Below are positions 12,301 through 24,624 of a stretch of 64,000 bases of DNA, in pieces (the first letter of the stretch is position 1; each line of letters starts with the position of its first letter). Under the pieces are notes generated by a model. That model saw only the letters and a program-made list of their open reading frames with translations. It did no database searches and was not told the origin of the DNA. This DNA comes from Liolophura sinensis (taxonomy: Eukaryota > Mollusca > Polyplacophora > Chitonida > Chitonidae). The stretch lies in contig NC_088300.1 of the NCBI RefSeq assembly GCF_032854445.1, positions 57,696,984 to 57,760,983 on the forward strand, written 5' to 3'. Both the position numbers and the translations under genes were made by a program.

Positions 12301-15300
12301 CAACTGATGTCTTCATATGGCTGCAATTCAAGGGCTCTAAATAAATTACCAATTTTTCCAACAGAGGACCCAGCAGTGCGTGCTAGGCTCACGGAATGTC
12401 TAGAAACAATCCTGAACAAGGCTCAAGAGCCACCCAAATCAAAGAAAGTCCAGCATTCCAATGCTAAAAACGCTGTACTGTTTGAAGCTATCAACCTTAT
12501 CATTCACATGGACAGTGATCCAAACCTTCTAGTCAGAGCATGCAATCAGTTGGGACAGTTCTTACAACACAGAGAAACCAATCTTAGGTGAGTTGTGGCA
12601 GTTACCTTCTGTGCTACACAAACAGTTGTGTGTTGTGGCATAGCTCCGTACTCCTTACAAGCACATGCGTTGCTCCCTATGTTCGCTTAACATCACTGCC
12701 ACTACAAGCAAATTTTGTACAGAAATCTTGAACAACGCTGAGGTCAGAAGGGTCACTGTGATGAGACAGGAAGTGAACTCCCTCTTTGAACCTTTATTTC
12801 TAATAATACTTTATACAGGTGCATTCTCTTTACCCAAAGTATGTACAGCATGATTCTACACAAGACTGTAAACAGTTTTATTTATGAAAGCTGTTGTTAA
12901 ATAGTTACACGGGAGGACAAGCAGTGAGGCTAAGCCTAAACAAGCAGATGGGCTCCAAAGTTTAAACTTGTCTAGTGGTGACAGTGGTGTAAGGCGAGCG
13001 CAGAGAGTGGCACATGTGCTGTAAGGAGTATGGCATAGCTCTTTTCTTACAGGTTTTGGAATTTCAGTAATTATATTATTATGTGAGGCTTTTGCCAGAA
13101 AAAAAAATGTGAGGTCCATATAGCTGTCTGTAACCCCATTGTGCCCGTGCAATAAGTATTTCAAATATTATCTAATTTTGAAAAAAAAATTGTGTGCTGA
13201 TTAATTTTGTGGCTGACAACCTCAAAACCCAGTTTCTTCATCTGTACATTTTTGCGCTTTAACATGGGATATAAATTGTCTAAATTGACATATTTTCATT
13301 GATGTATAAAAGAAATGTCAAAATCCTTGGCACCAGTTCTTCATAGTGCGAGTAAGTATTGAGTTACTGTTAATTGTTATTGTAATTTCTACACTTCAGG
13401 TATTTGGCACTAGAGAGCATGTGCTTATTGGCGACATCGGAATTCTCACATGAAGCTGTGAAAAAACACCAGGAAACAGTTATTACAGCTCTGAAGGTAA
13501 TGTATACTATGTTTTATGTACATGTACAAGTTCTTGCACAGTGCATGTGTAGGAAGTTTTCCTTTTGTATAGACTGGAGGTTTTCCTGTTGGGCTGTTAA
13601 CTAAACAAGAAGGCATAGGACGTTAACTGTCAGTGAGAGAATGGGTAAATGAATGAAATTGACATGGAAAGTTACATGCTTATTATTAATATTTTATCTA
13701 GACAATGCACAGTTGAGCCTTTTGAAACTTATCAATGAAATATAAAGTACTCATTAAGTTATACTCTGTGTGTTTTCTGCAGACGGAGCGTGATGTGAGC
13801 GTTCGTCAGAGAGCAGTGGACTTGCTGTATGCCATGTGTGACCGGACAAATGCTGAGGAGATTGTGGGAGAAATGCTGGAATATTTGGAGTCAGCAGATT
13901 ACTCAATTCGAGAAGAAATGGTAAGTACATGTATACCTGTGTCAGTTTGTGGTGATCACTTTTATAGGAAGCACATTTTATCACTTGTAGCAAGATTGTA
14001 TTAGGCGAAAATTAAAGCAACATATTTTTGATGTTATGCAACCGATCCTTCAAAAAGACAACAACTGAAATTCTTTTTTCATGCTTTTACAGATGCCAAA
14101 TTTTTTTTAATGCCTTTTAATGGTTTTTTTTTTTCACCAATCATTTGAAATGTCACCTTGTTTACAAGTAACAGTCGCTCTTTCAAGAAATAAAATTTTT
14201 TCTCCTGCTGTTGAGTCAAGCCAGCCTTGTAGCCTTTCAGCGGGTATATCATATCCGATATCCGTAGATCGAGATACCTGTTTTTTCCCCCCTATGCATT
14301 TAGATACCAGTAAAATAGCGTTTCCATATTTTTTGGGAGAGGTATACAATAATGAATAGATGACCAATGTCCTTGTGTTTCCATAGGGAGTGGAGATTTC
14401 AGATTAATTACTCATTTTGTGAGATAATTATTGTAAAATGTTCAAGGGAATCTTGTAAACATCACAGCTGTCAGCGTTTTGTGTCGGCAAAATACAGCAT
14501 TCTCTGTGATCCAATTCTTTTCGCCACAGTATGCCTTAAAAACACACTTAATTTCACAAAATTGAATTTGTGAGAATTGTGTGGATCTGGTTATAACCGG
14601 CATGAAATGTTTACAGACACTGACAAAACATGGACACAGGCCTATACCTCCAAGGACAAGCCCCTCAAACTATAGCTGAGCTTCTGCCTGTAGTCCAGTT
14701 ACGTAGATGCCTCAGTTTATTATTTTTGGTTTAAATTCATTTAGACATGGACTGGTATGATCACGGTGACAGATTAAGACGTTACTACATCATAACTCCT
14801 GTTATAACATGATCAAAACAGAGATTTTCATTTTAAACCTACATTATCAAAGAATCCTCTACATAGCTCCTTTGATACTTGCATCCACCACTGTGTTAAT
14901 CCCATTGCACACCTATCAGAGGCCCTCACATGAGCTCCTTCTGTTGGCATGGGGAAAATATCTTTTTTGGGAGATCCCAAAATTTAAAAAAAAACGGTTA
15001 GCTAGGTGTGGGGGTAGCTTTTCTCTGTCAAAACTGTATGGATGGGAGTATGTAGCAGGGAATGTATTGGTATAATTTCCTGAACTGTCATTGATGTCAC
15101 CAGGGCCAGATGCTTGGGTGGGTACAAACTGTATCTGCTTACTGATACATTGTTGTGAAGTGGAAACAATTGTAGTGACAATAGAAAGGGCATTGTAGAT
15201 GCAGGAAAGTCCATATACAAAGGCAAAGCTGATATGTTCCATCCTTTACCCTTCATGCAACATAACAGAATTTTGGTCTCCTCTTCCCCATTTCATTCTT

Positions 15301-18300
15301 CATGTGAATGAAGAATCCCCTAAATCTGACAAAGTTTAATTAAAATTAGGAAATTTGGGAAAATGGAAATTTATCAGTATAGACTTTATTTTTCTAGATC
15401 ATGCGGTTCCACTTGACTTCATCTAAAGAATCAGCTGTACAGGAGTTTGGTTATATTTTCACATGCTCTTGACTTAAATTGTGCTGTAGTGCTCATACAC
15501 ATGTTTAACAAGTGGTTAGTCATTAGTTTTATTATAAAGATCAAAGAATATTTTGAGAATTGCCAAATATTGAGTGACATAATTGACTACTGCATTCTGA
15601 TGAATGTTGAGGAACTTTAACTGTGATCAACCATTTGAACAGGATTCTACAATTATTCTTTCTGTTTTCTGATGGAAAATAAAAACAACCTACCTACTAA
15701 ACAATATTTTGGTTTTGATCCTACATTCAAGAATTTTTCTGGATTTATTTTCGCCAATGAGGAATTGTGAAGCACTACTAAATAGCATGTGTCTGTTATT
15801 AAGGAACTGATAAATCTTAGATTATGCTGTTACATTACCTGAATAATAATTTATTCGCTGTTGTATTAAAAGGTGTTGAAGGTAGCAATCCTAGCTGAGA
15901 AGTATGCTGTGGACTACACCTGGTATGTGGATGTCATTCTGAACTTGATTCGGATAGCTGGAGACTATGTCAGTGAGGAGGTGAGAACAACCAACTAGTA
16001 CACACCAGAGAGGATTGCCTTGTCTGTGCCAGGTTTATTTATTTGACTGATACATAACCCCACCATATTCTAGAATTTTCACTTACACTATGGTTGTCAG
16101 CTTTCTGGGTGGTGAAATGAGAGGGCCCAGAGTAAACCACCGACCTTTGACATGTTAGTGACAAATTTTCCTACATGTGACGTACAGGTATGCACATTAT
16201 TTTGGGGGAAAGCTAGTGGTAAAAACAAGTGTTAGACAGTTTGAATGTGAGTGTTGTCAACTGTTCGTTTTTCTGTAGCCAAGGCTCTACAATTAAGTGG
16301 CAAATCTGCCAGTATGAGGGTAACCAAATCTCAGTGAATTGTATATGCGTCATAGTACATATGAGTACATATAACTGTTCAGTTTAGGGGAGTAATGTAA
16401 TGCCTTGGTTTTTCTTAATTTTAACATGTATGTAGTATATGAACTAAATTAAGTAGTTTTTCTGAATAGTCAAAGGCTAGACTCATTAAGCACACTGTAT
16501 TATAATGCCTGTGACCATTGTTGTAAAGTTTAAAGTGGTCACTTTTAATCAAAGTGACTCCCTAAAAGTATGTATTACTGCCCCCTTTACATACTGATAA
16601 TTGATACTTCCATTCTTGTCAGGTATGGTACAGGGTGATCCAGATTGTCATCAACCGAGACGATGTCCAGGGTTATGCTGCCAAGACTGTGTTTGAGGTT
16701 TGTTACCCAGGAACTTGTAACACCAAGCCTTAAGGAAACAAAGTATTACAGAAACTTTTCACTGTTCAGTAATTCTCCTTTCTTCCTTTGTGCTTTCTTA
16801 TTAATGCATTAGGAGTTCACCTCACCCCACCAAAAAAAAAACCTCTTTCTCATTACAAGATGATTACATCTACAACTGCAACACATTTCCAATAAACTTC
16901 ATTTATACATGGCATGTATGATTGTGTATGGTATATTAGTTTATGATACAGTATCATTTTTATTTTGTACCTTGCCTCCAGGCTCTTCAAGCTCCAGCCT
17001 GTCATGAGAACATGGTGAAAGTGGGCGGGTACATCTTGGGGGAGTTTGGTAACCTCATAGCAGGAGACCCCAGGTCAAGGTGAGCTGTCAAGCTAAGGAG
17101 ATGTATTCTTACTTTAAAGTCCCAAAAATGTGTTTATATATTATAGTCCACAAGAGTTGGGTTATTGCTGGACAGAGTGTACTTGGCAGGTTTAATCCCA
17201 GTCTGGGACGAGGGATGCATTGAACTCTCTCCAGGCTCCAGCCTAGGGTGCAGTAAGCAAATGCACTAGTGTGACTGTTCAATAAGTAATAAGTTTATGT
17301 TGGCTGATCATCTTTTTTTATCTTGTTGTCAGCACTGTTTACATCATCCATTCTATCTTGCAGCCCAGCAGTGCAGTTTCAGCTTCTGAACTCCAAGTTT
17401 CACCTGTGTGGACCATCAACTAGAGGCCAACTCTTGTCAACCTATATTAAGTTTATCAATCTTTTCCCAGAGATCAAACAACAAATACAGGAAGTAAGTT
17501 ATCCTTTTTGCCCATCAAGTTGAGCACATTCATCTTTATTTGTTCAATATGCTCCAGTGGTTTGAGATATTATGGCTTAGATAGATCCACTGAAATACAA
17601 GCAGAATTTGGGGCAGTTTATTTATTTGTATGTAAATAGCATACAGTTTCAGTCTTTGTTTTTCCGAAAAATGTAAATGATAACGTTTAGTCAATAATAT
17701 CTTGACGTCCTGGTCTTTTTGTCAGTAGCAGAAACTATTACATACTAGCATCTACTGCAATCATTTTTGACCCTGGTAGCTAGACCTGCAGGTCGTAAGG
17801 TCACATTGTGCATCCATCGAGTTCGCCTTCTTGTCATGAAGCTAACCCTGTCTATGGTGTCTGCTTACAGCAAGTGTTCCGCAGTGACAACCAGCTGAGG
17901 AACTCTGATGTGGAGTTACAGCAGAGAGCTATAGAGTATCTCCAACTCAGTACTGTGGCCTCAGCAGATGTCCTGGTAAGCTGTGTGTGACCATTAGGAA
18001 CAGAAACTGCCTGTTAATGTGCCTACAGCACAGTTCAATTTGTCATGTAGACTAGTAGTAGCTCATAATAGCATGACAAGCTAACTTATGGATAAACAAA
18101 TTGATCCAATTTCTCCACATATCTATAAGTGGGTTTTGTCTCGTTATTGTGATTTGCATTTGACATTTAATTGTCACTTAAAAAGGCCATTGAGATGATG
18201 TGGGTGGTTGGTAATTGAAATGTATAATTGTGATTTTACTTTAGATAAACACCTTAGTAAAATCAGAACAGTTTTGTTGAGAGGAAAAGATTTTGCCCAC

Positions 18301-21300
18301 CTTTCTGAGATTCTTGCAGTTTCAAGTTTCGTAATTGAACTTGTTAACAATTCACATGTTAACAAGTTCAATTTTAACACTGATAACAATTACAGGCGAC
18401 TGTCCTAGAAGAAATGCCCCCATTCCCTGAACGAGAATCCTCGATCCTGGCCAAACTGAAGAAGAAAAAACCAACAGGAGTAACAGAGAATGTGGAGCCT
18501 AAAGAGCACCGGATGCCAGCGACTCAGATCAACAATTCTGTGGATCAAACCACGCCCACCAGCATTCCTCCAGCTGTCAGTATTGGAGACAAGGTCAGTC
18601 TCTCTGCAGTTCAGCATACATTCATAACTGATGCTTCAGAAAAGCTTTTCTGATTCTTTTGTGATTCCATCCACATAATTCCAACAGTTTTGATAGGGGA
18701 GATAGGATCGGCAGACATGGATTACTTGAGTAAATTCAGTATAGAATTGACACTTCTAACCAAACATTTTTAGATTTCTGTGAGATTGTTTGAATCCAGC
18801 TTGCATTTGCTTGACCGTGACGTTATGTCTGCATGTTTATACATGTAAGTCTCCAGTGAGATGTTCTACCAATAAAACTGACTGCCATCACATAAACCAG
18901 TCCACAGCGTGGCATAATGTATTAGTCAAACAGACTTTGCCTGTAAACGTGACTGCCATCACATAAACCAGTCCACAGCATGGCATAATGTATTAGTCAA
19001 ACTGACTCTGCCTGTAAATGTGACTGCCATCACAATAAACCAGTCCAAAACATGGCATAATGTATTAGTCAAACTGACTCTGCCTGTAAATGTGACTGCC
19101 ATCACATAAACCAGTCCAAAACATGGCATAATGTATTAGTCAAACTGACTCTGCCTGTAAATGTGACTGCCATCACATAAACCAGTCTGCAGTATGGCAT
19201 AATGTATTAGTTAAACAGACTCTGCCTGTAAGTATGATTTAATTAATTGGTGTTTTATGTCATACTCCAGGATATTTCACTTATACGACAGCAGGCAGCA
19301 TTATGTATTAGATAGATTAAAAACTGACAGCAAACAATGCATGTGTTGCAGCCTGTGTCCTCGCCTAGCAGCAGTGGATCTGCTGACCTGCTGGGACTCG
19401 GGTCACCACCCCAAACAGCGGCACCCTCAGGGGGTGCGGCTAGCGGACTGTTGGTGGATGTGTTTGAGGGTCTAGCAGGTGGGGGTGGCAGTGGTGGCAG
19501 TGCAGCAGCCAGTAACTCAGTACCTGTGGAATCAAATGGTCTTAATGTCACATCAGACGACAACTTTAGCAGGTGAGAGCTGGTAGCCTCTAGTACATTC
19601 GTGTCCATGCTTAAGCAGTCAAATTCTCCTGTGTTTTTGGTCTGATCCAATGCATGGGGGATATTCTTCAGTAATAATCTTTACTATAGTAGGGGCTGAA
19701 GACTGAAGATATTATTTGCCAAAATTCAACTTTATTTGAATGTGCCTGACTCAAAATCTGATGTTATGAGTGCCGGACATCCATTGATCATTTTTTGCCA
19801 TGGGGTGGTATATAGAATATATAAAAATAATTAAACAGGATTAGAGAAATATTCTAAATTACGTTTTTGGATGACTATTGCAAAATTAATACAGCTATGT
19901 TAAAATATACTGACGTTGCTCTGTGCCATAAAGTGGAACATTTTGCAATGGTATATCACTTTCTCATCTTAAATGACGTAGCTCTGCGATTTAGAAAAGT
20001 AAAGCCTTAGAAGAACTGAACTTTGTGATTGTGTTTCAGAGAAATATATATTTCATTCTTTTCAGATTTGTTTGTAAGAACAATGGTGTTGTGTTTGAGA
20101 ATGACCTGCTGCAGATAGGAATCAAGTCTGAATACCTACAGAATCTGGCCAGGATAGGGGTTTTCTTTGGCAACAAGACCTCATTCCAGTTTACAGCCTT
20201 TTCCTGTGATTTGTCATTACCAGGAAAACTCTGTAACAGTATCCTTGTGAACGATATGTATTACATGTAACGGTTGAATAAATAAATACATAAATAATTA
20301 AATAAAGAAGCATTCTTGAAGTCTACATGCTCAGTACTGATTTGAGCAGCTAGAATAATAGCTATGTCCTAAGCAGAACCAAAAACAAGGCATAATTTTG
20401 TGGATAACTTTAAACCTAACATGATCTGTAACTTATGGGTAAGCCCATAACAAGTTTTGGATACACTGAGTTGATAGGGGGGGAAATGTGTGGAAAACTC
20501 TTGAGATGGACTGACAGTGAGGTGTCTTTCTTCATCCCCCACCCCCAGTCCCTTTTCAGGTAGGGGACTGATAACAAAGCATATTTGGAGGTGGAAGATC
20601 TAGGCAATCTCTTTCAGACTCTCTCTTCTATCCTTCATCCATATATCTCGCATCTTTATTTAATTGAAATGAGATGTTTTTCACACAGGCTGAAAATGCC
20701 ATTTAAATGAGAATGAAGAAGGCTTGTCAACTAAGATAATTGCAACATGTTACTAATTGCAGTACATGTATTAGTTTTTGCACATGGTGTGGTTAGTCCT
20801 CCTTAATGGTTAAAAGGTGTAATCTGTCATCCCAAGCCTGTGGACACTGTTATTGAAGGAGGAGCTCAAGTTCAACAACTCATCAATATAGAGTGTACAG
20901 AGGTCTTTGAAGAGCAACCACTGCTTAATGTGAAATTCTTGTAAGTAATCATTTTGTGTGGGGTGATGTTGCTCAAGTATTTATACCCAAGGTGTGTAGT
21001 TAGTAGCCTGCTGTGCCCGGTCTCATCCTCTCAGTGGCTGTTTTGGTCTGCAGTAAATTTGTTGTAAATTTATAAATCTGGCTTAGAAGAGATTACCTTG
21101 TCTTAGGACTTCATAGATACCAAAATTCCTCAACCTTTTCGCATATGAAAAAGCAACTTTCAGTGCAATTTAGACACATTTTCAATTGATTTTGGAGAAA
21201 AAACTACATTGGTTGGATTGGCCAGTTCAGGGCTTTACAGAAAAATATATTGCTATCAGCCAACACAGAATGGGCTTTCAGAATATGCTTGAATAAAAAC

Positions 21301-24300
21301 TTTGCGAACATGCTAAAAGGTTTAAGAATTACAGTATGTGCTAAAAAAGAATAAACCAGTTCTAAGATGACAGAAATGGTCTTGATATTGTGTTGAATTA
21401 GTATATATACACACATGTATTGAACAATTGAAGATCTCATTTTCTTATCACTTCTTCAGATAGTTCTATCACTTTTAATTATATTTCCATTGTTTGGTTT
21501 CAGATATAGTGGAGCCCAACAAAAAATTTCTGTAAAACTTCCCTGTCTAATCAACAAATTTATTGAGCCAATTGAGATGAATGAGAATCAGTTCTTCTCA
21601 CGATGGAAAGCTTTAAGTGTGTAAGTATCTAAAAAGTTCAGCTATTACTATTAAACACCATTAAATGTCTCTTGTATTAAAGATAAGTAGATTATCAGTT
21701 GAACTAAGGATTTTTCTGCAGTTATAATCCGTTTCAGATCATACCAAGTAATGATACTCTTTTCTATAGTAATTATTCTCCAGGTAAAGATTAAAGGCTA
21801 AAACACACCCATGAATAATTTTATTGCAAAAAACCTTTCTGACATATCCATTGTTCATTCATATGATTTGCTTCACTTTGTATATATCTGAAAAACCATT
21901 CGACCAGAATTGTAGTTTTATTGGCCTCAAAAAAACAAAAAAACAGATGCAATTAGTCAAGACAAAGTTGTAGAAAATCAAGTCGTTGATAACTTCAAAT
22001 TTTGTGCCTTGAAATATTATCATGTCAAAAGTTCCCTTTATGCTTTAAGACGTTTTGTTGGAATGTTTTTTATCTCCTTCCACAAATCTTGGAGTCCAGC
22101 ATCCTTTACAAGTGTGATCTTGTATTGTTATAATCTGGACTCTTTTTTTTTTTTCGCTCTGTTTAACAGTCCAGCTCAAGAATGTCAGAAAATCTTCAAG
22201 GCTAAATTTGGAATGGAAACTGAACAGAGCAAAGCTAAAGTAAGTTGACTTTGTAATTGATTGTAAAAATATGTTAAGCTGCTTGTACAAAGGGTTTGTC
22301 TGGTGATAGTGATATTTTGAAGTTACAATTGCGATCTTAGGTAAAGTGTACTAGTGAATCACTATTTCTCATGTTCATTTTCAAAAGAGTTATACACACA
22401 GTATATGTACACACACCTAATGACCCTTTGTACCCATATGACTGAAACATTGTTAAATACAATGTTAAAACCTCATTCATTTGTTTATTCAAAAGAGTTC
22501 TACATCATAATGATTGAGCAACTAATAACAATGAGTTAGGGAAAAATTTTCAACAACTTTTTGAGACAATTAAACTGCATGTCTTTGCAAATTGTGTGGA
22601 AAATTACCATGTATTAGTCAACTTATGGGAAGTAAATATTTACAACAGGGTCTTGCAAATTTTAATTTTGAACTGCAAGTTATGATGATCGTAGCTTACA
22701 GTCCCTTCAATCAAAAGGGTTTCCATTGTAAGTCAGACCAGCCTACTTGTACGATTTTGGCGTATTTTGTACTCCAAACATGTAGAAAATATGACCATAC
22801 GCCAAAGAAGTATAAAATACTCTTAGACGCCATGCACGGAAGAAATTATGATCCAAAGTCTGCTTTCGTTTTTTATTTTTATACAAGTCCATTTTTAGTA
22901 TCAGATCCATTATTTTAGTATTCACATTACAGCGATTACAGCCCAAAAAATCATAAAAAAAAAAAAAGGTTGATCACAGAAAATAAATACAACATATCAA
23001 AGATTGTATACCAGCTAAACATTTTTTTCCTCATAATGACCCAAACCAACGCACCAAACATGTCTTTTGTTCCCCCCTGGGGCACCTTAACCTTTTTTGG
23101 AAATTCCTGACATCTGTATTTTAGCCATAGTGACACAGCTAAAGGTTACCGTAATTAAAACTTTTGTGCATTGGTCTTTTTATTTGAAGTAATTTTTAGA
23201 AGGGTTAAAAATATATGCCTGAGTGTTTATATAAAACATAAGTGATTGTACACATTACATTCACTAGGGGTAGGCATGTGTGGGTTATAATTGTGATCAT
23301 AATGATTTACAATCAAGTTATGTTTATGATCCCTTCATGCAAGTGACCCAAGTCCTATAACCGTAAGAAATAATCTGTTTACCCAGAGACTTTAAGCCCT
23401 TTCACTACTGAATTTCTAATGAAGTATCCGTTTATTTTCCCCCTTCTGAGCAGATTCTAGGATTCGGAATGAGTGCATTGGAAGGGATTGATCCCAACCC
23501 CAACAACTTTGTGTCAGCTGGAATTCTTCATATGCGCAATCAACAAGTGGGCTGTCTCTTGAGATTGGAGCCAAATATCCCTGCTCAGGTACCTGTCAGA
23601 ATACAATCTGTTGCTCTGTACAAGCCTGAGTACCATCAGATTAGTGACATTTTCTTGAGTATGGCTTGTGACACCAACCAAATGAATAAATGAACATGTT
23701 TATTGGCTGGAGACTGCTTGCCTTGAACCATTTTATGCTACACGTGGTTTACAAGTTTCCCCTGTTTCTTCCACCCTTCAGCATGATACTTCAGTACTAG
23801 AACTGGAGATCGTCATTGGTACTGTCCTTTTACATTGCAACACAAGTGTGATATGGAAGTGAGCTTAGCTGTTTACGATAATTTGGAAAGATTGCCAGTC
23901 AGCCTGATCAGAAGAGTTCTGCATTTTCCTGTCATGATTTGTTTATCAGTGCCAGCAAGACCAGCCTTTCCAAATCAATGTAATGCCTTGAGCAAAGTGA
24001 ATTAGTGGCGAAGAAAATGTTGAAGGATGTTGCCTTAAGGGTGACATCATTTCAGTATAATATGTATAAATTGGGCCGAAGTTGTTCATTCCGCATAGAA
24101 TGATTTTCCAACAGGTTGAAAGAGAACTGCATGACTCACTGATTTTTTGCAAAATTAAAACAGAAATAGATCTATTATATAAGAGCTGGCCTTAATTGCA
24201 TCAGTGGTGTTCAAATTCAAATATGCATCCCATTGATTCTCTTATTACTACATGTATGGGGGTCTCCGTGGCTTAGTTGGTTAGCGCGCTTGCGCAGCGT

Positions 24301-24624
24301 AATGACCCAGAAACCTCTCATCAATGCGGTCGCTATGAGTTCAAGTCCAGCTCATGCTGGCTTCCTCTCTGTGCGTATGTGGGAAGGCCTGTCCGCAACC
24401 TGCGAATGGTGATGGTTTTTAATGCTGGCTGCCGTGGTATAAGTGAAATATTCTTGAGTATGACATAAAACACCAATCAAACAAATAAATAAATAAATAC
24501 TACAAGTATGTGTTCCACATTTGACCAAATTTTCTTAATTCTGCAGATGTACAGACTTACGATACGAACCAACAAGGAAGACCTGTCTAGGATTCTGTGT
24601 GAATTACTGGCCACTCAGTTCTGA
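3312..24624 (+). CDS. AP2A: AP-2 complex subunit alpha (alpha-adaptin), 23 coding exons
   Basis: Large subunit of the heterotetrameric AP-2 adaptor, which links PIP2-rich plasma membrane, cargo and clathrin during endocytosis. Coding exons: 3312-3375, 8504-8572, 8783-8925, 9244-9437, 10037-10166, 10839-10940, 11462-11570, 12365-12587, 13400-13496, 13783-13920, 15873-15980, 16623-16697, 16982-17079, 17364-17493, 17871-17975, 18396-18593, 19352-19572, 20066-20238, 20817-20940, 21504-21620, 22170-22239, 23454-23588, 24547-24624. Every junction is GT-AG and the phases add up to 2901 nt, or 966 aa (human paralogues are about 940-977). The start [20 protein letters not shown] is the family N terminus. 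Residues 1 to about 620 are the helical trunk, with the KKKY basic patch near residue 54. Residues 621-734 are the hinge and 735-966 the ear. The protein follows vertebrate alpha-adaptin end to end as I remember it. The exon 14/15 join gives one extra residue (IQEQVF against IQDVL). The only uncertain junction is exon 18/19, where 20238 to 20817 is the pair that keeps the frame. Confidence 0.97.
3688..3960 (+). mobile_element. SINE family A, full length, with target-site duplication
   Basis: tRNA-derived head with a polymerase III A box (TGGCTCAGTCGG, 3700-3711) and B box (GTTCAAGTCC near 3769-3778), a conserved middle and an AAATAAATAAA tail. The 9-bp direct repeat ATAATGCTG at 3679-3687 and 3961-3969 is the target-site duplication. 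A non-autonomous retroposon within an AP-2 alpha intron. Confidence 0.92.
5907..5965 (-). mobile_element. SINE family A, 3' tail fragment
   Basis: Reverse-oriented tail: TTTATTTATTT followed by GGTGTTTTACGCCGTACTCA, the complement of the family A 3' end. Confidence 0.8.
6214..6315. mobile_element. Decayed SINE family A remnant
   Basis: Pieces of the family A middle (GGAGAGGAAGCCAGC, CCTGCGGATGGTC, GGGCTCTGTC) appear in scrambled order and orientation. An old rearranged copy. Confidence 0.5.
7811..7978 (-). mobile_element. SINE family A, 5'-truncated, with target-site duplication
   Basis: A reverse-oriented copy that runs from the tail to the B-box region and lacks the tRNA A-box head, as expected from incomplete reverse transcription. 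ACATTTCCAG (7801-7810 and 7981-7990; up to 12 bp if the preceding AC is counted) flanks it. Confidence 0.9.
10386..10736. repeat. 27-bp minisatellite, about 12 copies
   Basis: Imperfect units of the form CAACAAATCTGTCTTAACCC plus TCATCGT, in the AP-2 alpha intron between 10166 and 10839. Because 27 is a multiple of three and units rarely hold stops, both strands show open frames of nearly 100 codons (a 9-residue NKSVLTLIV repeat on +). These are not genes. Confidence 0.9.
11692..11841 (+). mobile_element. SINE family A, 5'-truncated (first copy in the duplication)
   Basis: Begins at GGCCGTAAGTGGG and ends in AAATAAATAAA. TAAGTTAGAA flanks both sides (11680-11689 and 11841-11850), marking the original insertion. 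Confidence 0.85.
11988..12132 (+). mobile_element. SINE family A, 5'-truncated (second copy in the duplication)
   Basis: Same truncation point and same flanking AAGTTAGAA as the copy at 11692, so it arose by duplication of the block, not by a new insertion. Confidence 0.85.
18333..18373. repeat. Perfect 17-bp inverted repeat beside a 3' splice site
   Basis: AATTGAACTTGTTAACA (18333-18349) and its exact reverse complement (18357-18373) flank a 7-nt loop. The hairpin ends 22 nt before AP-2 alpha exon 16 (18396). A plausible branch site, CTGATAAC, lies between the hairpin and the acceptor. Confidence 0.85.
18881..19233. repeat. 71-bp tandem repeat, five copies
   Basis: Units begin ACTGCCATCACATAAACCAG at 18881, 18952, 19023, 19095 and 19166. 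They are nearly identical, with one 1-bp insertion in the fourth-unit spacing. The array sits inside the AP-2 alpha hinge intron. Confidence 0.95.
19237..19304 (-). mobile_element. SINE family A, 3' tail fragment
   Basis: Reverse-oriented remnant (TTGGTGTTTTATGTCATACTC, then ATTTCACTTATACGACAGCA), directly after the 71-bp array and about 50 bp before AP-2 alpha exon 17. Confidence 0.7.
21121..21340 (+). mobile_element. MITE family M1, copy 1 (AP-2 alpha intron)
   Basis: About 220 bp with imperfect terminal inverted repeats (CCTCAACCTTTTCGCATATG on the left; AAAAGGTTTAAGAATTACAG on the right). The inside is shared with copies at 40879-41093 and 53181-53385 (for example GCAACTTTCAGTGCAATTTA and TTGGTTGGATTGG). 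No coding capacity. Confidence 0.75.
24259..24497 (+). mobile_element. SINE family A, full length, with target-site duplication
   Basis: Complete head, middle and AAATAAATAAA tail in the last AP-2 alpha intron. TACTACATGTATG (24246-24258) and TACTACAAGTATG (24498-24510) are a 13-bp duplication with one mismatch. Confidence 0.92.

Larger units (their letters stand above)
18396..19572 (+). other. AP2A: Exons coding for the AP-2 alpha hinge
   Basis: Exons 16 and 17 code for the end of the trunk ([21 protein letters not shown]) and then a low-complexity hinge rich in Ser, Pro and Gly. The hinge includes the SADLLGLG and GLLVDVF motifs also present in vertebrate alpha hinges. In AP-2 this linker carries clathrin and accessory-protein contacts and tethers the ear to the core. 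The 758-bp intron between them holds the 71-bp tandem repeat. Confidence 0.9.
20066..24624 (+). other. AP2A: Exons coding for the AP-2 alpha ear (appendage)
   Basis: Exons 18-23 code for residues of about 735-966: the Ig-like sandwich subdomain ([12 protein letters not shown] onward, then [11 protein letters not shown]) and the platform subdomain. Platform residues that in mammals bind DPF/FxDxF peptides are kept: Trp868 in FFSRWKAL, Arg933 and Glu935 in CLLRLEPN, and Arg944 in MYRLTIRT. The ear should therefore bind endocytic accessory proteins normally. The C terminus CELLATQF matches the family end. Confidence 0.9.

Noticed and set aside
22740-22850. Weak inverted repeat (TTTGGCGTATT / ATACGCCAAAG)
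   Set aside because: Short arms with mismatches and no related copy seen.
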